A model generated the notes under the pieces. It was given only the letters and a program-made list of their open reading frames with translations. It did no database searches and was not told the DNA's origin. Shown here piece by piece: positions 49,770-58,872 of a DNA stretch of 64,000 bases. The stretch is from contig NZ_CP024848.1 in assembly GCF_003352005.1 (NCBI RefSeq), positions 1,063,001-1,127,000 of the forward strand, read 5' to 3'. The translations under genes and the position numbers were made by a program. This DNA is from Oceanobacillus zhaokaii (GTDB lineage: Bacteria; Bacillota; Bacilli; Bacillales; Amphibacillaceae). Within the stretch, counting starts at the first letter, position 1. The number at the start of each line of letters is the position of its first letter.

Positions 49770-52541
49770 ATGAATAAACAACAATTGGCAGCTAAAATTT
49801 GGGAGTCCGCAAATAATTTACGTGGAAAGATGGAAGCGGGAGAGTATAAAGATTATATTTTAGGCTTTATTTTTTATAAATTTCTTTCAGATAAAGAGTA
49901 TAAATTCTTAATTCAAAATGGATATGAACAATCTGATATCGAAGAATTAAGAGAAGAAAATGAAGAAGAAGTTGATTGGATTAAAAGAAATATTGGTTTT
50001 TTTATTGAACCCAAAAACTTATTTTCTAATTGGATAGAAATAGGCAATGATTTTTCAGTTGATAATGTAGTAACTGCACTATCTGCTTTTTCGAGAAATA
50101 TCTACCATTCACATAAAAATGTTTTCTCAGATATTTTTAAGACACTTGAACAAGGTATTTCAAAACTTGGAGAAACATCAGTTAGTCGTACAAAAGCGAT
50201 AAAAAATCTCATAGAAATTATCAATGATGTTCCAACTAGTAATCAACGTGACTATGACGTATTAGGATTTATTTATGAATATTTGATAGGGCAATTTGCC
50301 TCTAGTGCAGGGAAAAAAGCGGGGGAATTTTATACTCCTCACGAGGTTTCTGTAATAATGGCTGAATTGGTTGCTGCACATTTAAAAGATAAAGAAACAA
50401 TCAATATCTACGATCCAACAAGTGGTTCAGGTTCATTACTTATCAATATTGGTCAATCTGTTGGAAAGCATATTGAAGATACAAATAAAATTAAATATTA
50501 TGCACAGGAGCTAATTGAAAGTACTTATAATTTGACTCGCATGAATTTAATAATGCGTGGTATTTTACCAGATAACATTGTTACACGAAATGGTGATACT
50601 CTTGAGGAAGATTGGCCTTGGTTTGATGATAACGATAAAGTATCAACCTATAATCCTTTATTTGTTGATGCTGTTGTATCTAATCCACCGTATAGTCAAA
50701 AATGGGATCCTGCAAATAAAGATATAGACCCAAGGTATGCAGAATACGGACTTGCACCTAAAAGTAAGGCTGACTATGCTTTTCTCCTTCATGATTTATA
50801 TCATTTAAAACCAGATGGCATCATGACAATTGTATTACCGCATGGTGTACTATTCCGTGGTGGTGAAGAAGGTACAATTCGTAAAAATTTGATTGAGAAG
50901 AATAAGATTGATGCAATTATAGGACTACCAGCAAATATTTTCTTTGGTACTGGGATTCCTACAATCATTTTAGTTCTTAAAAAACATAGAGATAATACAG
51001 ATGTTTTATTTGTTGATGCTTCAAAAGGCTTTAAAAAAGCCGGAAATAAAAATGTTCTACAAGCTTCTGATATTAAGAGAATAGTTGATGCTGTAATTCA
51101 ACGTAAGAAAGTTGAAAAATTTTCTCATATAGCAACGTTGCAAGATATTAAAGATAATGAATACAACTTAAATATTCCTCGTTATGTTGAGTCTAATGAG
51201 GAAGCAGAAAAATGGGATATCTATGCAACTATGTACGGTGGAATACCGAAAAATGAATTAGAAGATTATAAAGATATTTGGGAGGCATTCCCGAGACTTT
51301 ATGATGAATTATTCGATGAAATTAATCGTGATTATGTGAAGTTAAAATCTGGAAATACAAGCTCCCTTCTTAAATCAAATGATGATATCATCAATTTTAA
51401 AGGTGAATATGAGAGTGCTTTTAGAAATTTTGATTCTTATTTATACAATCAATTGATTGAAAATGTAGCTGAAGTAAAGCTTGCCAATAAAGAAGAAATT
51501 TTAACCATGGATATCTTTTCTAGATTGAATAGTATTAAGCTAATTGATAGATATGATGCATTTCAAATTCTTAATGATTCCTGGAAAGATATCTCCGGAG
51601 ACATTGAAATATTACAGAAAGAATCTTTTGACTCTGTTCGAATAGTTGACCCTAATATGATTACGAAAAAGGTTAATGGAAAAGATACCATTGTTCAAGA
51701 TGGATGGTTGGGACGAATTATTCCGTTTGATCTTGTTCAATCGACCATACTTAAAGCTAAGGAAGTACAAATGAGTAACTTAGTGAATCGACTTTCAGAA
51801 GTTCAAGAATCACTGGATGAAATTATTAGTACTCTTTCTGAAGCTGAGGGTGAATTTGACGTTTTGAACGATTCTAACGACAAATTTGTATTAAAAGACG
51901 TTAATAGTGAGCTAAGTGAATTTTATAAGGATATAGAGACATCAGAATTAATTACAATGAGAGAGTATTTGGTTCTTTTAGATTCTAAAGGAAGTAAGAA
52001 AGAGAAAATTGAATTTGTATCAAATCACCCTGAAGTTAATTGGAGTGCAATACCTATTAATGGTAGTGGAACATACAACAAGAAAGATGTTATGAAATAT
52101 GTTTCATCAATTCAAAAAAGTTATAAATTTCAAGAAGGATCTTTTGCTTCAAAATTGTCTTCTGTAGTGATGTTACTTGAAGAAGAAAAAGATCTTAAAA
52201 AGGAAATCAAGGAAAATAAAGCTGAACTTCATGAGCTAACTAAAATTACTATTGAAAACCTTTCAGATGAACAAGCAAACGAACTACTTAAATTAAAATG
52301 GATCGATCCATTAACAAGATCTATCCGGAAACTTCCAGATATTTTAATTAAAGAAATAGCCAAAAAAGTGTTATTACTTCAGCAAAAGTATGATAAGACT
52401 TTTATTGAAGTTTCGGATGAGATTGAAAACTCTACAAAAAAATTAGGAAATCTTCTTGATGAATTAACTGGTAGTGAGTTTGATATGAAAGGAATTAGAA
52501 GGTTCAAAAAACTACTGATAGGTGATAAATATGACAAGTAA
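49770..52541 (+). CDS. hsdM: Type I restriction-modification methyltransferase subunit HsdM, long form
   Basis: An N6-adenine methyltransferase of 923 residues. The N-terminal helical domain (1-170) is followed by GEFYTPHEV (about 188), the SAM-binding YDPTSGSGSLL (about 214) and catalytic NPPY (305-308). The normal protein would end near residue 520-560; here another 350 or more residues follow, largely coiled coil (SEVQESLDEIISTLSEAEGE and the Lys/Glu-rich end). HsdM methylates the site read by HsdS, protecting host DNA. An AGGAG site precedes the ATG. It overlaps hsdS by 11 bases. Confidence 0.93.
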   Translation: MNKQQLAAKIWESANNLRGKMEAGEYKDYILGFIFYKFLSDKEYKFLIQNGYEQSDIEELREENEEEVDWIKRNIGFFIEPKNLFSNWIEIGNDFSVDNVVTALSAFSRNIYHSHKNVFSDIFKTLEQGISKLGETSVSRTKAIKNLIEIINDVPTSNQRDYDVLGFIYEYLIGQFASSAGKKAGEFYTPHEVSVIMAELVAAHLKDKETINIYDPTSGSGSLLINIGQSVGKHIEDTNKIKYYAQELIESTYNLTRMNLIMRGILPDNIVTRNGDTLEEDWPWFDDNDKVSTYNPLFVDAVVSNPPYSQKWDPANKDIDPRYAEYGLAPKSKADYAFLLHDLYHLKPDGIMTIVLPHGVLFRGGEEGTIRKNLIEKNKIDAIIGLPANIFFGTGIPTIILVLKKHRDNTDVLFVDASKGFKKAGNKNVLQASDIKRIVDAVIQRKKVEKFSHIATLQDIKDNEYNLNIPRYVESNEEAEKWDIYATMYGGIPKNELEDYKDIWEAFPRLYDELFDEINRDYVKLKSGNTSSLLKSNDDIINFKGEYESAFRNFDSYLYNQLIENVAEVKLANKEEILTMDIFSRLNSIKLIDRYDAFQILNDSWKDISGDIEILQKESFDSVRIVDPNMITKKVNGKDTIVQDGWLGRIIPFDLVQSTILKAKEVQMSNLVNRLSEVQESLDEIISTLSEAEGEFDVLNDSNDKFVLKDVNSELSEFYKDIETSELITMREYLVLLDSKGSKKEKIEFVSNHPEVNWSAIPINGSGTYNKKDVMKYVSSIQKSYKFQEGSFASKLSSVVMLLEEEKDLKKEIKENKAELHELTKITIENLSDEQANELLKLKWIDPLTRSIRKLPDILIKEIAKKVLLLQQKYDKTFIEVSDEIENSTKKLGNLLDELTGSEFDMKGIRRFKKLLIGDKYDK

Positions 52542-53769
52542 TAAACCTGAAATTCACTTTGATGGGTTCACTAATGAATGGAAACAGCGTAAATTAGGGG
52601 ATATCTCTGAAAACTTTGAGTATGGACTGAATGCTAGTGCGACTGAATATGATGGTGAAAACAAATACATTCGAATTACCGATATTGATGACAACAGCCA
52701 TAAATTTTTAATGGATGAGGTAACTTCGCCAGATACGGATTTATCAATAGCAGATAATTATTTACTTGAAGAAGGAGATATCCTATTTGCACGTACTGGT
52801 GCAAGTGTAGGAAAAACCTATTTATATGATGCTCATGACGGCAAGGTATATTATGCAGGCTTTCTTATTCGTGCAAGAGTGAAACCTGAATATGATTCGC
52901 AATTTGTTTTTCAAAATACACTAACCTCAAATTATAATAATTTTGTAAAAATAACTTCTCAGAGATCTGGTCAACCTGGTATAAACGCACAAGAATATGC
53001 CAGCTTTTCAATTTTGATGCCAGAAAAAGAAGAGCAAATAAAAATTGGTAACTTCTTCAAACAGCTAGACAATGCTATCGCTCTTTATAAGTGTAAGCAT
53101 GAAAAGTTAATTAACTATAAAAACGCAATGCTTCAAAAATTGTTGCCGCAAAATGGAAAAATGGTGCCTGAAATCCGCTTTAATGGATTTACTGATGATT
53201 GGAAACAGCTTAAGTTAGGAGAACACTCTGATATTAAAGCAGGAGGGACCCCTAAAACGGATATTTCTGAATACTGGTTTCCAAAAGAAATTCCTTGGAT
53301 GTCTTCTGGTGAAGTTAACAAAAAAAGACTGTTCAATACTGATAATCAAATTTCTAAAACAGGATTGGAAAATTCTAGTGCAAGATGGATTAAGGAAAAA
53401 TCTATATTGATAGCCTTGGCAGGGCAAGGAAAGACACGAGGAACTGTTGCTATTAATGAAATTCCACTTACAACTAATCAATCAATTGCTGCTATTGAAG
53501 TTCATTCAAATTTAGATTCAGAATTTGTATTACAAAATTTAGAAAGTAGATATGAAGAACTTCGGAAGCTTTCATCTGGAGATGGAACTCGTGGGGGACT
53601 CAATAAGCAATTAATAGCTAACTTAAATATAGTTGCACCTTCCGTAGAAGAACAAAAAAAAATTGGAATGCTTTTCAAACAACTTGATAACACTATCTCT
53701 CTACAACAAGAACAATTAAATAAACTACAAAAAATTAAAAAGTCGATGCTTCAAAAAATGCTTGTATAG
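52531..53769 (+). CDS. hsdS: Type I restriction-modification specificity subunit HsdS
   Basis: A 412-residue specificity subunit with two target-recognition domains and two conserved helical regions. The two halves begin alike: PEIHFDGFTNEWKQRKLGD near residue 6 and PEIRFNGFTDDWKQLKLGE near 212. Each half ends in a coil with KLINYKNAMLQKLLP and QKIKKSMLQKMLV-type endings. The two domains differ, so an asymmetric bipartite site is expected; the target cannot be read from sequence. The ATG at 52531 follows TAGGTGA inside the end of hsdM; the GTG at 52522 overlaps that site. Confidence 0.92.
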   Translation: MTSNKPEIHFDGFTNEWKQRKLGDISENFEYGLNASATEYDGENKYIRITDIDDNSHKFLMDEVTSPDTDLSIADNYLLEEGDILFARTGASVGKTYLYDAHDGKVYYAGFLIRARVKPEYDSQFVFQNTLTSNYNNFVKITSQRSGQPGINAQEYASFSILMPEKEEQIKIGNFFKQLDNAIALYKCKHEKLINYKNAMLQKLLPQNGKMVPEIRFNGFTDDWKQLKLGEHSDIKAGGTPKTDISEYWFPKEIPWMSSGEVNKKRLFNTDNQISKTGLENSSARWIKEKSILIALAGQGKTRGTVAINEIPLTTNQSIAAIEVHSNLDSEFVLQNLESRYEELRKLSSGDGTRGGLNKQLIANLNIVAPSVEEQKKIGMLFKQLDNTISLQQEQLNKLQKIKKSMLQKMLV

Positions 53770-53787
53770 GTTAGGGAGTGGGAGTTC

Positions 53788-56700
53788 ATGGTCTTTAAGA
53801 ATGAGAAAGAGTTTGAGGATGCTTTAGTTAATTTACTTGTAAGTCAGAAGGGTTGGGACGGTATAATTGAAAATCCGACAGAGGCAGATTTACTTCAAAA
53901 TTGGGCTAATATTTTGTTTGAAAACAACAAAGAACTAGATAGATTAAATAATGTACCGCTAAATAATGGTGAGATGAATCAAATTATTGAACAAATTAAT
54001 GCCTTAAAAACGCCTTTGAAGAAAAATTTATTTATCAATGGAAAATCCGTGACTATTAAACGAGAAAATAAGAATGATTTACTTCATTTTGGAAAGGAAG
54101 TTAGTTTAAAAATTTATGATCGAAAGGAAATAGCTGCAGGAAGTAGCTTCTACCAAATAGCAAGACAACCTAGGTTTTCTAAAAAGTCGTCTTTGTTAAG
54201 TGACAGAAGAGGCGATGTCATGCTGTTGATTAATGGAATGCCAGTTATACATGTTGAACTAAAACGTTCTGGAGTTCCAGTTAGTAAAGCGATAAATCAA
54301 ATTCAGAAATATTCACATGAAAGTGTATTTTCAGGAATTTTTTCTTTAATTCAGGTTTTTGTAGCTATGACCCCAGATGAAACGTTGTACTTTGCTAATC
54401 CTGATGAGGAGGAGAAATTTAATCCTGATTACTACTTTCATTGGGCAGATTTTGATAATGAACCAATTAACAATTGGAAAGATATAGCAGATACTTTACT
54501 GTCGATTCCAATGGCACATCAGTTAGTTGGTTACTATACAATACCAGATACGTCTGACAATGTTCTCAAGGCTATGAGAAGCTATCAGTATTTTGCAGCT
54601 AACGAGATATCCGATAGGGTTGCTCAAATGAATTGGCATGGGAAGGATGCTCGAGGTGGTTATGTCTGGCATACAACTGGGTCTGGTAAAACAATGACAA
54701 GTTTCAAGTCAGCACAACTAATTGCATCTTCAGGTGATGCTGACAAAGTCGTATTTTTGATGGATAGAATTGAGCTAAGCACACAATCTTTAGGAGAGTT
54801 TAGAGGTTTTGCGGATAATGAAGATGATGTTCAGGGTACTGAATCTACTAGAGTATTGATTACTAAGTTAAAGAGTGATTTATCTTCGGATACTTTGATT
54901 GTAACTTCAATTCAAAAGATGTCCAATATTAAAGAAGATGGTGCTAAACAGTCAGATATTGACTCGATTCAATCCAAGCGTATCGTATTCATTGTGGATG
55001 AAGCTCATCGTTCAACTTTCGGAGAAATGTTGATTACAATTAAGAAAACTTTCCCAGATGCAATATTTTTCGGTTTTACTGGTACACCAATTCAAGATGA
55101 AAACGAAATTAAATCAAGCACTACTGCAATGGTATTTGGTAACGAGTTGCATCGTTACAGTATTTCTGATGGGATTCGTGATGGAAATGTTTTAGCTTTT
55201 GATTTATATAAGGTTTCAACTTTCAATGATAATAAAATGAGAAAGGAAGTCGCTCTATCGAAAGCAAAAGCAGTTAATGAAGAAGAAGCGATTGATGATC
55301 CTTTAAAATCAAAAATATATTATAAGTATATGGACAGTAAACAAATACCAATGGCAGGGTATTTCAATTCATCTAAAAATAAATATGTAATGGGAATAGA
55401 AGATTATATTCCAAATACTCAGTTTGATGATGATTCTCATCGACTAACAGTTGTTAAAGATATTTTAAATAATTGGATTACATTGAGCAGAAATAGTAAA
55501 TTTCATGCAATATTAGCAACAAGTAGTATTGGTGAAGCGATAGAATATTACCGATTGCTTAAGGGAAATAAAATTGGATTAAAAGTTACCGCTTTATTTG
55601 ATAAAAATTTTGATAATCCGGATGATGCTATTTTTAAAGAAGAAGGGTTATTTGAAATACTACAAGATTACAATAATCAATTCAGTCAAGAGTTTACAAT
55701 TCCAAAGCATGCAAAGTACAAGAAAGATGTGGCGTTACGTTTGGCACATAAAACACCATATACGAATCTCAAAAAAGATAAACAGTTAGATATCGTGATA
55801 GTCGTGAATCAGCTTCTTACGGGATTTGATTCCAAATGGATTAACACACTTTATCTTGATAAGGTTATGGAGTTTGCAAATATAATCCAAGCATTTTCTC
55901 GTACTAATCGTTTATTTGGCAAAGAAAAACCGTTTGGTACAATCCGCTATTATCGCTTAGTTAATACAATGGAACGTAATATTGAAGATGCTGTGAAGGT
56001 TTATTCTGGTGATAAAAAACTTGGATTATTCGTTGATAAGCTAGGTAGGAATCTAACAAAATTAAACCAATTATTTGATGATATTTCAGCAGTATTTTCA
56101 GATGAGAGAATTGACAACTTTGAGCAACTTCCTAGTGATGATGCTGCTAAAGGGAAATTCGCAAATTTATTTAGAACTTTTAATGACTATTTAGAGGCAG
56201 CACAAATTCAGGGTTTTTGTTGGGAAAAGATTAAATATAACTGTGTTATCGAAAATGGTGACCCAGAAGAAACAATTGAAGTTAAATGTGATAAACAAAC
56301 TTACAATATTCTTCTTCTTCGTTATAAAGAGTTAACGAGAGGTAGTGGTGGAACAAATGATGAAGATGTTCCATTTGAAGTTGATTATACAATTATTGAG
56401 AAAGATACTGGACGAATAGATCATGAGTATTTGGCTTCTCGTTTTAACAAATTCCTAAAGTTAACAAGTAGTAAAGCAAGCCAGCAAGAGATAGAAAATG
56501 CGTTAAATGATCTACATAAATACTTTGCATCTTTGACCGAGGAGCAACAAAAATATGCTAATATGGTTATTCATGATTTGCAAAACGGAGATTTGGTAGT
56601 AGATTCTACTAAGACCTTTATTGATTATATCAATGAATACCAAGCAAATACGGAAAATGACCGTATTCACCATCTTGCTAATGCATTTGGACTAGACGAA

Positions 56701-56916
56701 GCAGCATTAAGAAAACTTATGAATCTCAAAGTTACTGAAAATAATCTAAATGAGTATGGCCGTTTTGCTAGTTTACTTTCATCCGTTGATAAAAAGAAAG
56801 CAAGAGAATGGTTGGAAGTGATGTACGGTAAGAAATTTAAATCATTTGAAATTAATCAGCAGACAGATGCTTTAATTCGCAAGTTTATTCTTGAAGGCGG
56901 ATTCGATATTGATTGA
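53788..56916 (+). CDS. hsdR: Type I restriction endonuclease subunit HsdR
   Basis: A 1042-residue restriction and translocation subunit. The nuclease domain has Asp143 and Glu157-Leu-Lys159 (the PD-(D/E)xK set, VELK). The SF2 motor has Walker A TTGSGKT (from about 296), DEAH-box VDEAHRS (404-407 for DEAH) and FTGTP; motif VI-like AFSRTNR follows. The C-terminal third binds the methylase core. All key residues are intact, so the enzyme should cut unmethylated foreign DNA after translocation. It begins 18 bases after hsdS with GGGAGTGGGAG upstream, so all three genes share a transcript. Confidence 0.95.
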   Translation: MVFKNEKEFEDALVNLLVSQKGWDGIIENPTEADLLQNWANILFENNKELDRLNNVPLNNGEMNQIIEQINALKTPLKKNLFINGKSVTIKRENKNDLLHFGKEVSLKIYDRKEIAAGSSFYQIARQPRFSKKSSLLSDRRGDVMLLINGMPVIHVELKRSGVPVSKAINQIQKYSHESVFSGIFSLIQVFVAMTPDETLYFANPDEEEKFNPDYYFHWADFDNEPINNWKDIADTLLSIPMAHQLVGYYTIPDTSDNVLKAMRSYQYFAANEISDRVAQMNWHGKDARGGYVWHTTGSGKTMTSFKSAQLIASSGDADKVVFLMDRIELSTQSLGEFRGFADNEDDVQGTESTRVLITKLKSDLSSDTLIVTSIQKMSNIKEDGAKQSDIDSIQSKRIVFIVDEAHRSTFGEMLITIKKTFPDAIFFGFTGTPIQDENEIKSSTTAMVFGNELHRYSISDGIRDGNVLAFDLYKVSTFNDNKMRKEVALSKAKAVNEEEAIDDPLKSKIYYKYMDSKQIPMAGYFNSSKNKYVMGIEDYIPNTQFDDDSHRLTVVKDILNNWITLSRNSKFHAILATSSIGEAIEYYRLLKGNKIGLKVTALFDKNFDNPDDAIFKEEGLFEILQDYNNQFSQEFTIPKHAKYKKDVALRLAHKTPYTNLKKDKQLDIVIVVNQLLTGFDSKWINTLYLDKVMEFANIIQAFSRTNRLFGKEKPFGTIRYYRLVNTMERNIEDAVKVYSGDKKLGLFVDKLGRNLTKLNQLFDDISAVFSDERIDNFEQLPSDDAAKGKFANLFRTFNDYLEAAQIQGFCWEKIKYNCVIENGDPEETIEVKCDKQTYNILLLRYKELTRGSGGTNDEDVPFEVDYTIIEKDTGRIDHEYLASRFNKFLKLTSSKASQQEIENALNDLHKYFASLTEEQQKYANMVIHDLQNGDLVVDSTKTFIDYINEYQANTENDRIHHLANAFGLDEAALRKLMNLKVTENNLNEYGRFASLLSSVDKKKAREWLEVMYGKKFKSFEINQQTDALIRKFILEGGFDID

Positions 56917-57086
56917 TACTTTAATTGCGAATTTTAGATAATATTGTTTTTAAAATAGTTGAGATAAAATGAAACATTGAACTAGCCACTATAAGAATGC
57001 AAGAAAACTGTTTGTAACGTTTATCTAACTTCAATAAGTTGAGAAACTTTCACTATAGAAGTAACCAGTATTCAAGTAAGAGATAA

Positions 57087-57308
57087 CAGATTAAAGTTCT
57101 ATGTAAAAATCAGCTCCCAGAAGAATACAAAAACTATTATGACAAGGTATTGGAATTTTACTTGCTTCATGAAGAATATATAGGTATGGCAATCAGTCCA
57201 AGTGGGTCATTATTGGAGTTTAACAAAAATGCAAACGAATTAAGTACTGACATAATAAATAAGAAGAAAGAGATAGATGTAATTAAACCAACTGATGAAC
57301 AAGAGTAG
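57087..57308 (+). pseudogene. 5'-truncated, frameshifted gene remnant
   Basis: Codons from 57087 read QIKVLCKNQLPEEYKNYY and continue in good coding sequence (DKVLEFYLLHEEYIGMAISP) to TAG at 57306-57308, but there is no start codon or ribosome site. Just upstream a different frame reads VTSIQVRDNRLKFYVKI, which looks like the preceding part of the same protein, so a frameshift near 57110 and loss of the 5' end are likely. Family not recognised. The rest of 56917-57086 shows nothing. Confidence 0.5.
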
Positions 57309-57333
57309 TTATTTGCTGACAGTGATTTGGGGG

Positions 57334-57759
57334 ATGGGAGAAATTAGAAAATTATTATTGGTTTATTTATTATTATTGTTTGTGTTGCTCACAGCTTGCA
57401 ATGAGAAAGAAGATAGTTACGAACCAGTTATCGGGTATAAGGGTGAAGACTACGAACGTATATATTCTGAAATTCAAAATGGAATGACTAAGACTGAAGT
57501 GTTTGCTTTATTTGAAGGCGATCCAGATAGTCCGGGGGAACCCTTTATACAAGGTGGCATCTCGTATGAAACCATAGTGTGGGTTGGCGATGATGGTTCC
57601 AATATTGGCTGTGACTTTGTAGAACATATTTGCAATTTTAAGCAGGGTTGGACTTTAGAAGGTGGCTACGAAAGAGAATCACCAGAGCCAAAGGAAACGA
57701 AGAGAAGTGAAGAACTTATTATTGAACAATTAAAGAAAAGCGGGAGCATTCCAAACTGA
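57334..57759 (+). CDS. Small lipoprotein, unknown function
   Basis: A 141-residue secreted lipoprotein. MGEIRKLLLVYLLLLFVLLTAC is a signal peptide with the lipobox LTAC. The mature part contains GEDYERIYSEIQNGMTKTEVFALFEGDPD, the helix-hairpin pattern of SmpA/BamE-like or DUF3862-type domains, then a single Cys pair (GCDFVEHICN). The start is uncertain: ATG 57334 abuts GGGGG, and the sequence GGAGAAATTAGAAAA just after it looks like a ribosome site followed by a start codon mutated from ATG to ATT. A terminator follows. Confidence 0.6.
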   Translation: MGEIRKLLLVYLLLLFVLLTACNEKEDSYEPVIGYKGEDYERIYSEIQNGMTKTEVFALFEGDPDSPGEPFIQGGISYETIVWVGDDGSNIGCDFVEHICNFKQGWTLEGGYERESPEPKETKRSEELIIEQLKKSGSIPN

Positions 57760-57786
57760 GGGGAGACTTTTCTCCTCTTTTTTTTA
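57757..57786 (+). terminator. Intrinsic terminator after the lipoprotein gene
   Basis: GAGGGGAGA pairs with TCTCCTC over a short loop, then a T8 run. Confidence 0.8.
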
Positions 57787-57810
57787 TGACTTTTTAAAGG
57801 AGAGATAACC

Positions 57811-58692
57811 ATGGATGTATGTGAAATTGTAACGAAAAGGATAATAGAAAAACTGGAAAGTGGAGTAGTCCCATGGAAAAAACCATGGAACGGAAGAGGG
57901 GGTGCTACCAGATGGTCGGTCAAGAAACCCTATCGTGGTATTAATGCACTTCTCTTAGAACCTGGGGAATATGCGTCAAAAAAACAAATCATTAAAGCTG
58001 GCGGAAGAATCAACCGGGATCAACTAAAGAATGGCCATATCATTGTTTATTGGCACTGGTACAAGATAAAGGAAGAAGGTCAGGAAGATATCCCAGATGA
58101 TGAAGCGACCTATCAGAAGCGGGCAAAACCTTTCTACTCTCGGGTTTGGGACATTAATACGCAATGTACGGGACTGAAAAGCAAATTCAATGATGATGAC
58201 ATTTTGGACTTCAATCCAATAGAGAAGGCAGAAGAATTGATTAGTAGATATGAAGACATCCCAAAGATAAAGAATGGTCCTGGCGGAGCCTACTATATTC
58301 CCGCTTTGGATATTTTAAATATGCCACCAGTAGAAAATTTCCATTCTGCAGAAGAGTATTATTCTACGTTGTTTCATGAACTTGTACATTCGACTGGCCA
58401 TGATTCTCGTTTGAATCGGGAAGGTATCATTCAAATATCCTCTTTCTTTGGAACAGACTCATATTCAAAGGAAGAATTGATCGCAGAAATGGGTTCTTGT
58501 ATGTTAAGTGCAATGGCTGGCATTGATAATTCAACGATAGACAACAGTGCAGCTTATATTAACGGATGGTTATCCAAGTTAAAAGGGGATAAGCGATTCA
58601 TCTTTTCAGCAGCTTCGCAGGCACAAAAAGCAGTGGATTATATGACAGGTATTGCATTTGAAGAGGAACAGAGGGAAGAAGCAACCGCCTAG
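57811..58692 (+). CDS. ArdC-type anti-restriction protein
   Basis: A 293-residue ArdC-like protein. The N-terminal ssDNA-binding domain has VPWKKPWNGRGGATRWSVKK and PYRGINALLL; the C-terminal zincin domain has HELVHSTGH (His189, Glu190, His193) and EELIAEMGSCML with the third ligand. ArdC proteins of mobile elements bind incoming single-stranded DNA and protect it against restriction. That fits a mobile element, and here it lies 900 bases from a Type I system. Ribosome site AAAGGAGAG precedes the ATG. No conjugation genes are present in the window. Confidence 0.88.
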   Translation: MDVCEIVTKRIIEKLESGVVPWKKPWNGRGGATRWSVKKPYRGINALLLEPGEYASKKQIIKAGGRINRDQLKNGHIIVYWHWYKIKEEGQEDIPDDEATYQKRAKPFYSRVWDINTQCTGLKSKFNDDDILDFNPIEKAEELISRYEDIPKIKNGPGGAYYIPALDILNMPPVENFHSAEEYYSTLFHELVHSTGHDSRLNREGIIQISSFFGTDSYSKEELIAEMGSCMLSAMAGIDNSTIDNSAAYINGWLSKLKGDKRFIFSAASQAQKAVDYMTGIAFEEEQREEATA

Positions 58693-58872
58693 TATATTTG
58701 TTCTAGTAAATTATATCTATACATTGGAGATTTATTGATATATAATTAATTGAAAAATTAATAAATTATAAATACTTCAATTTCTAAGGGGGAAAAATGT
58801 ATGGCTACTTTGATTGTTTAGAGTAATTACAGGGGCAGAGACAGTACAAATTAAAGAAAAAAGGAGAAAGAA

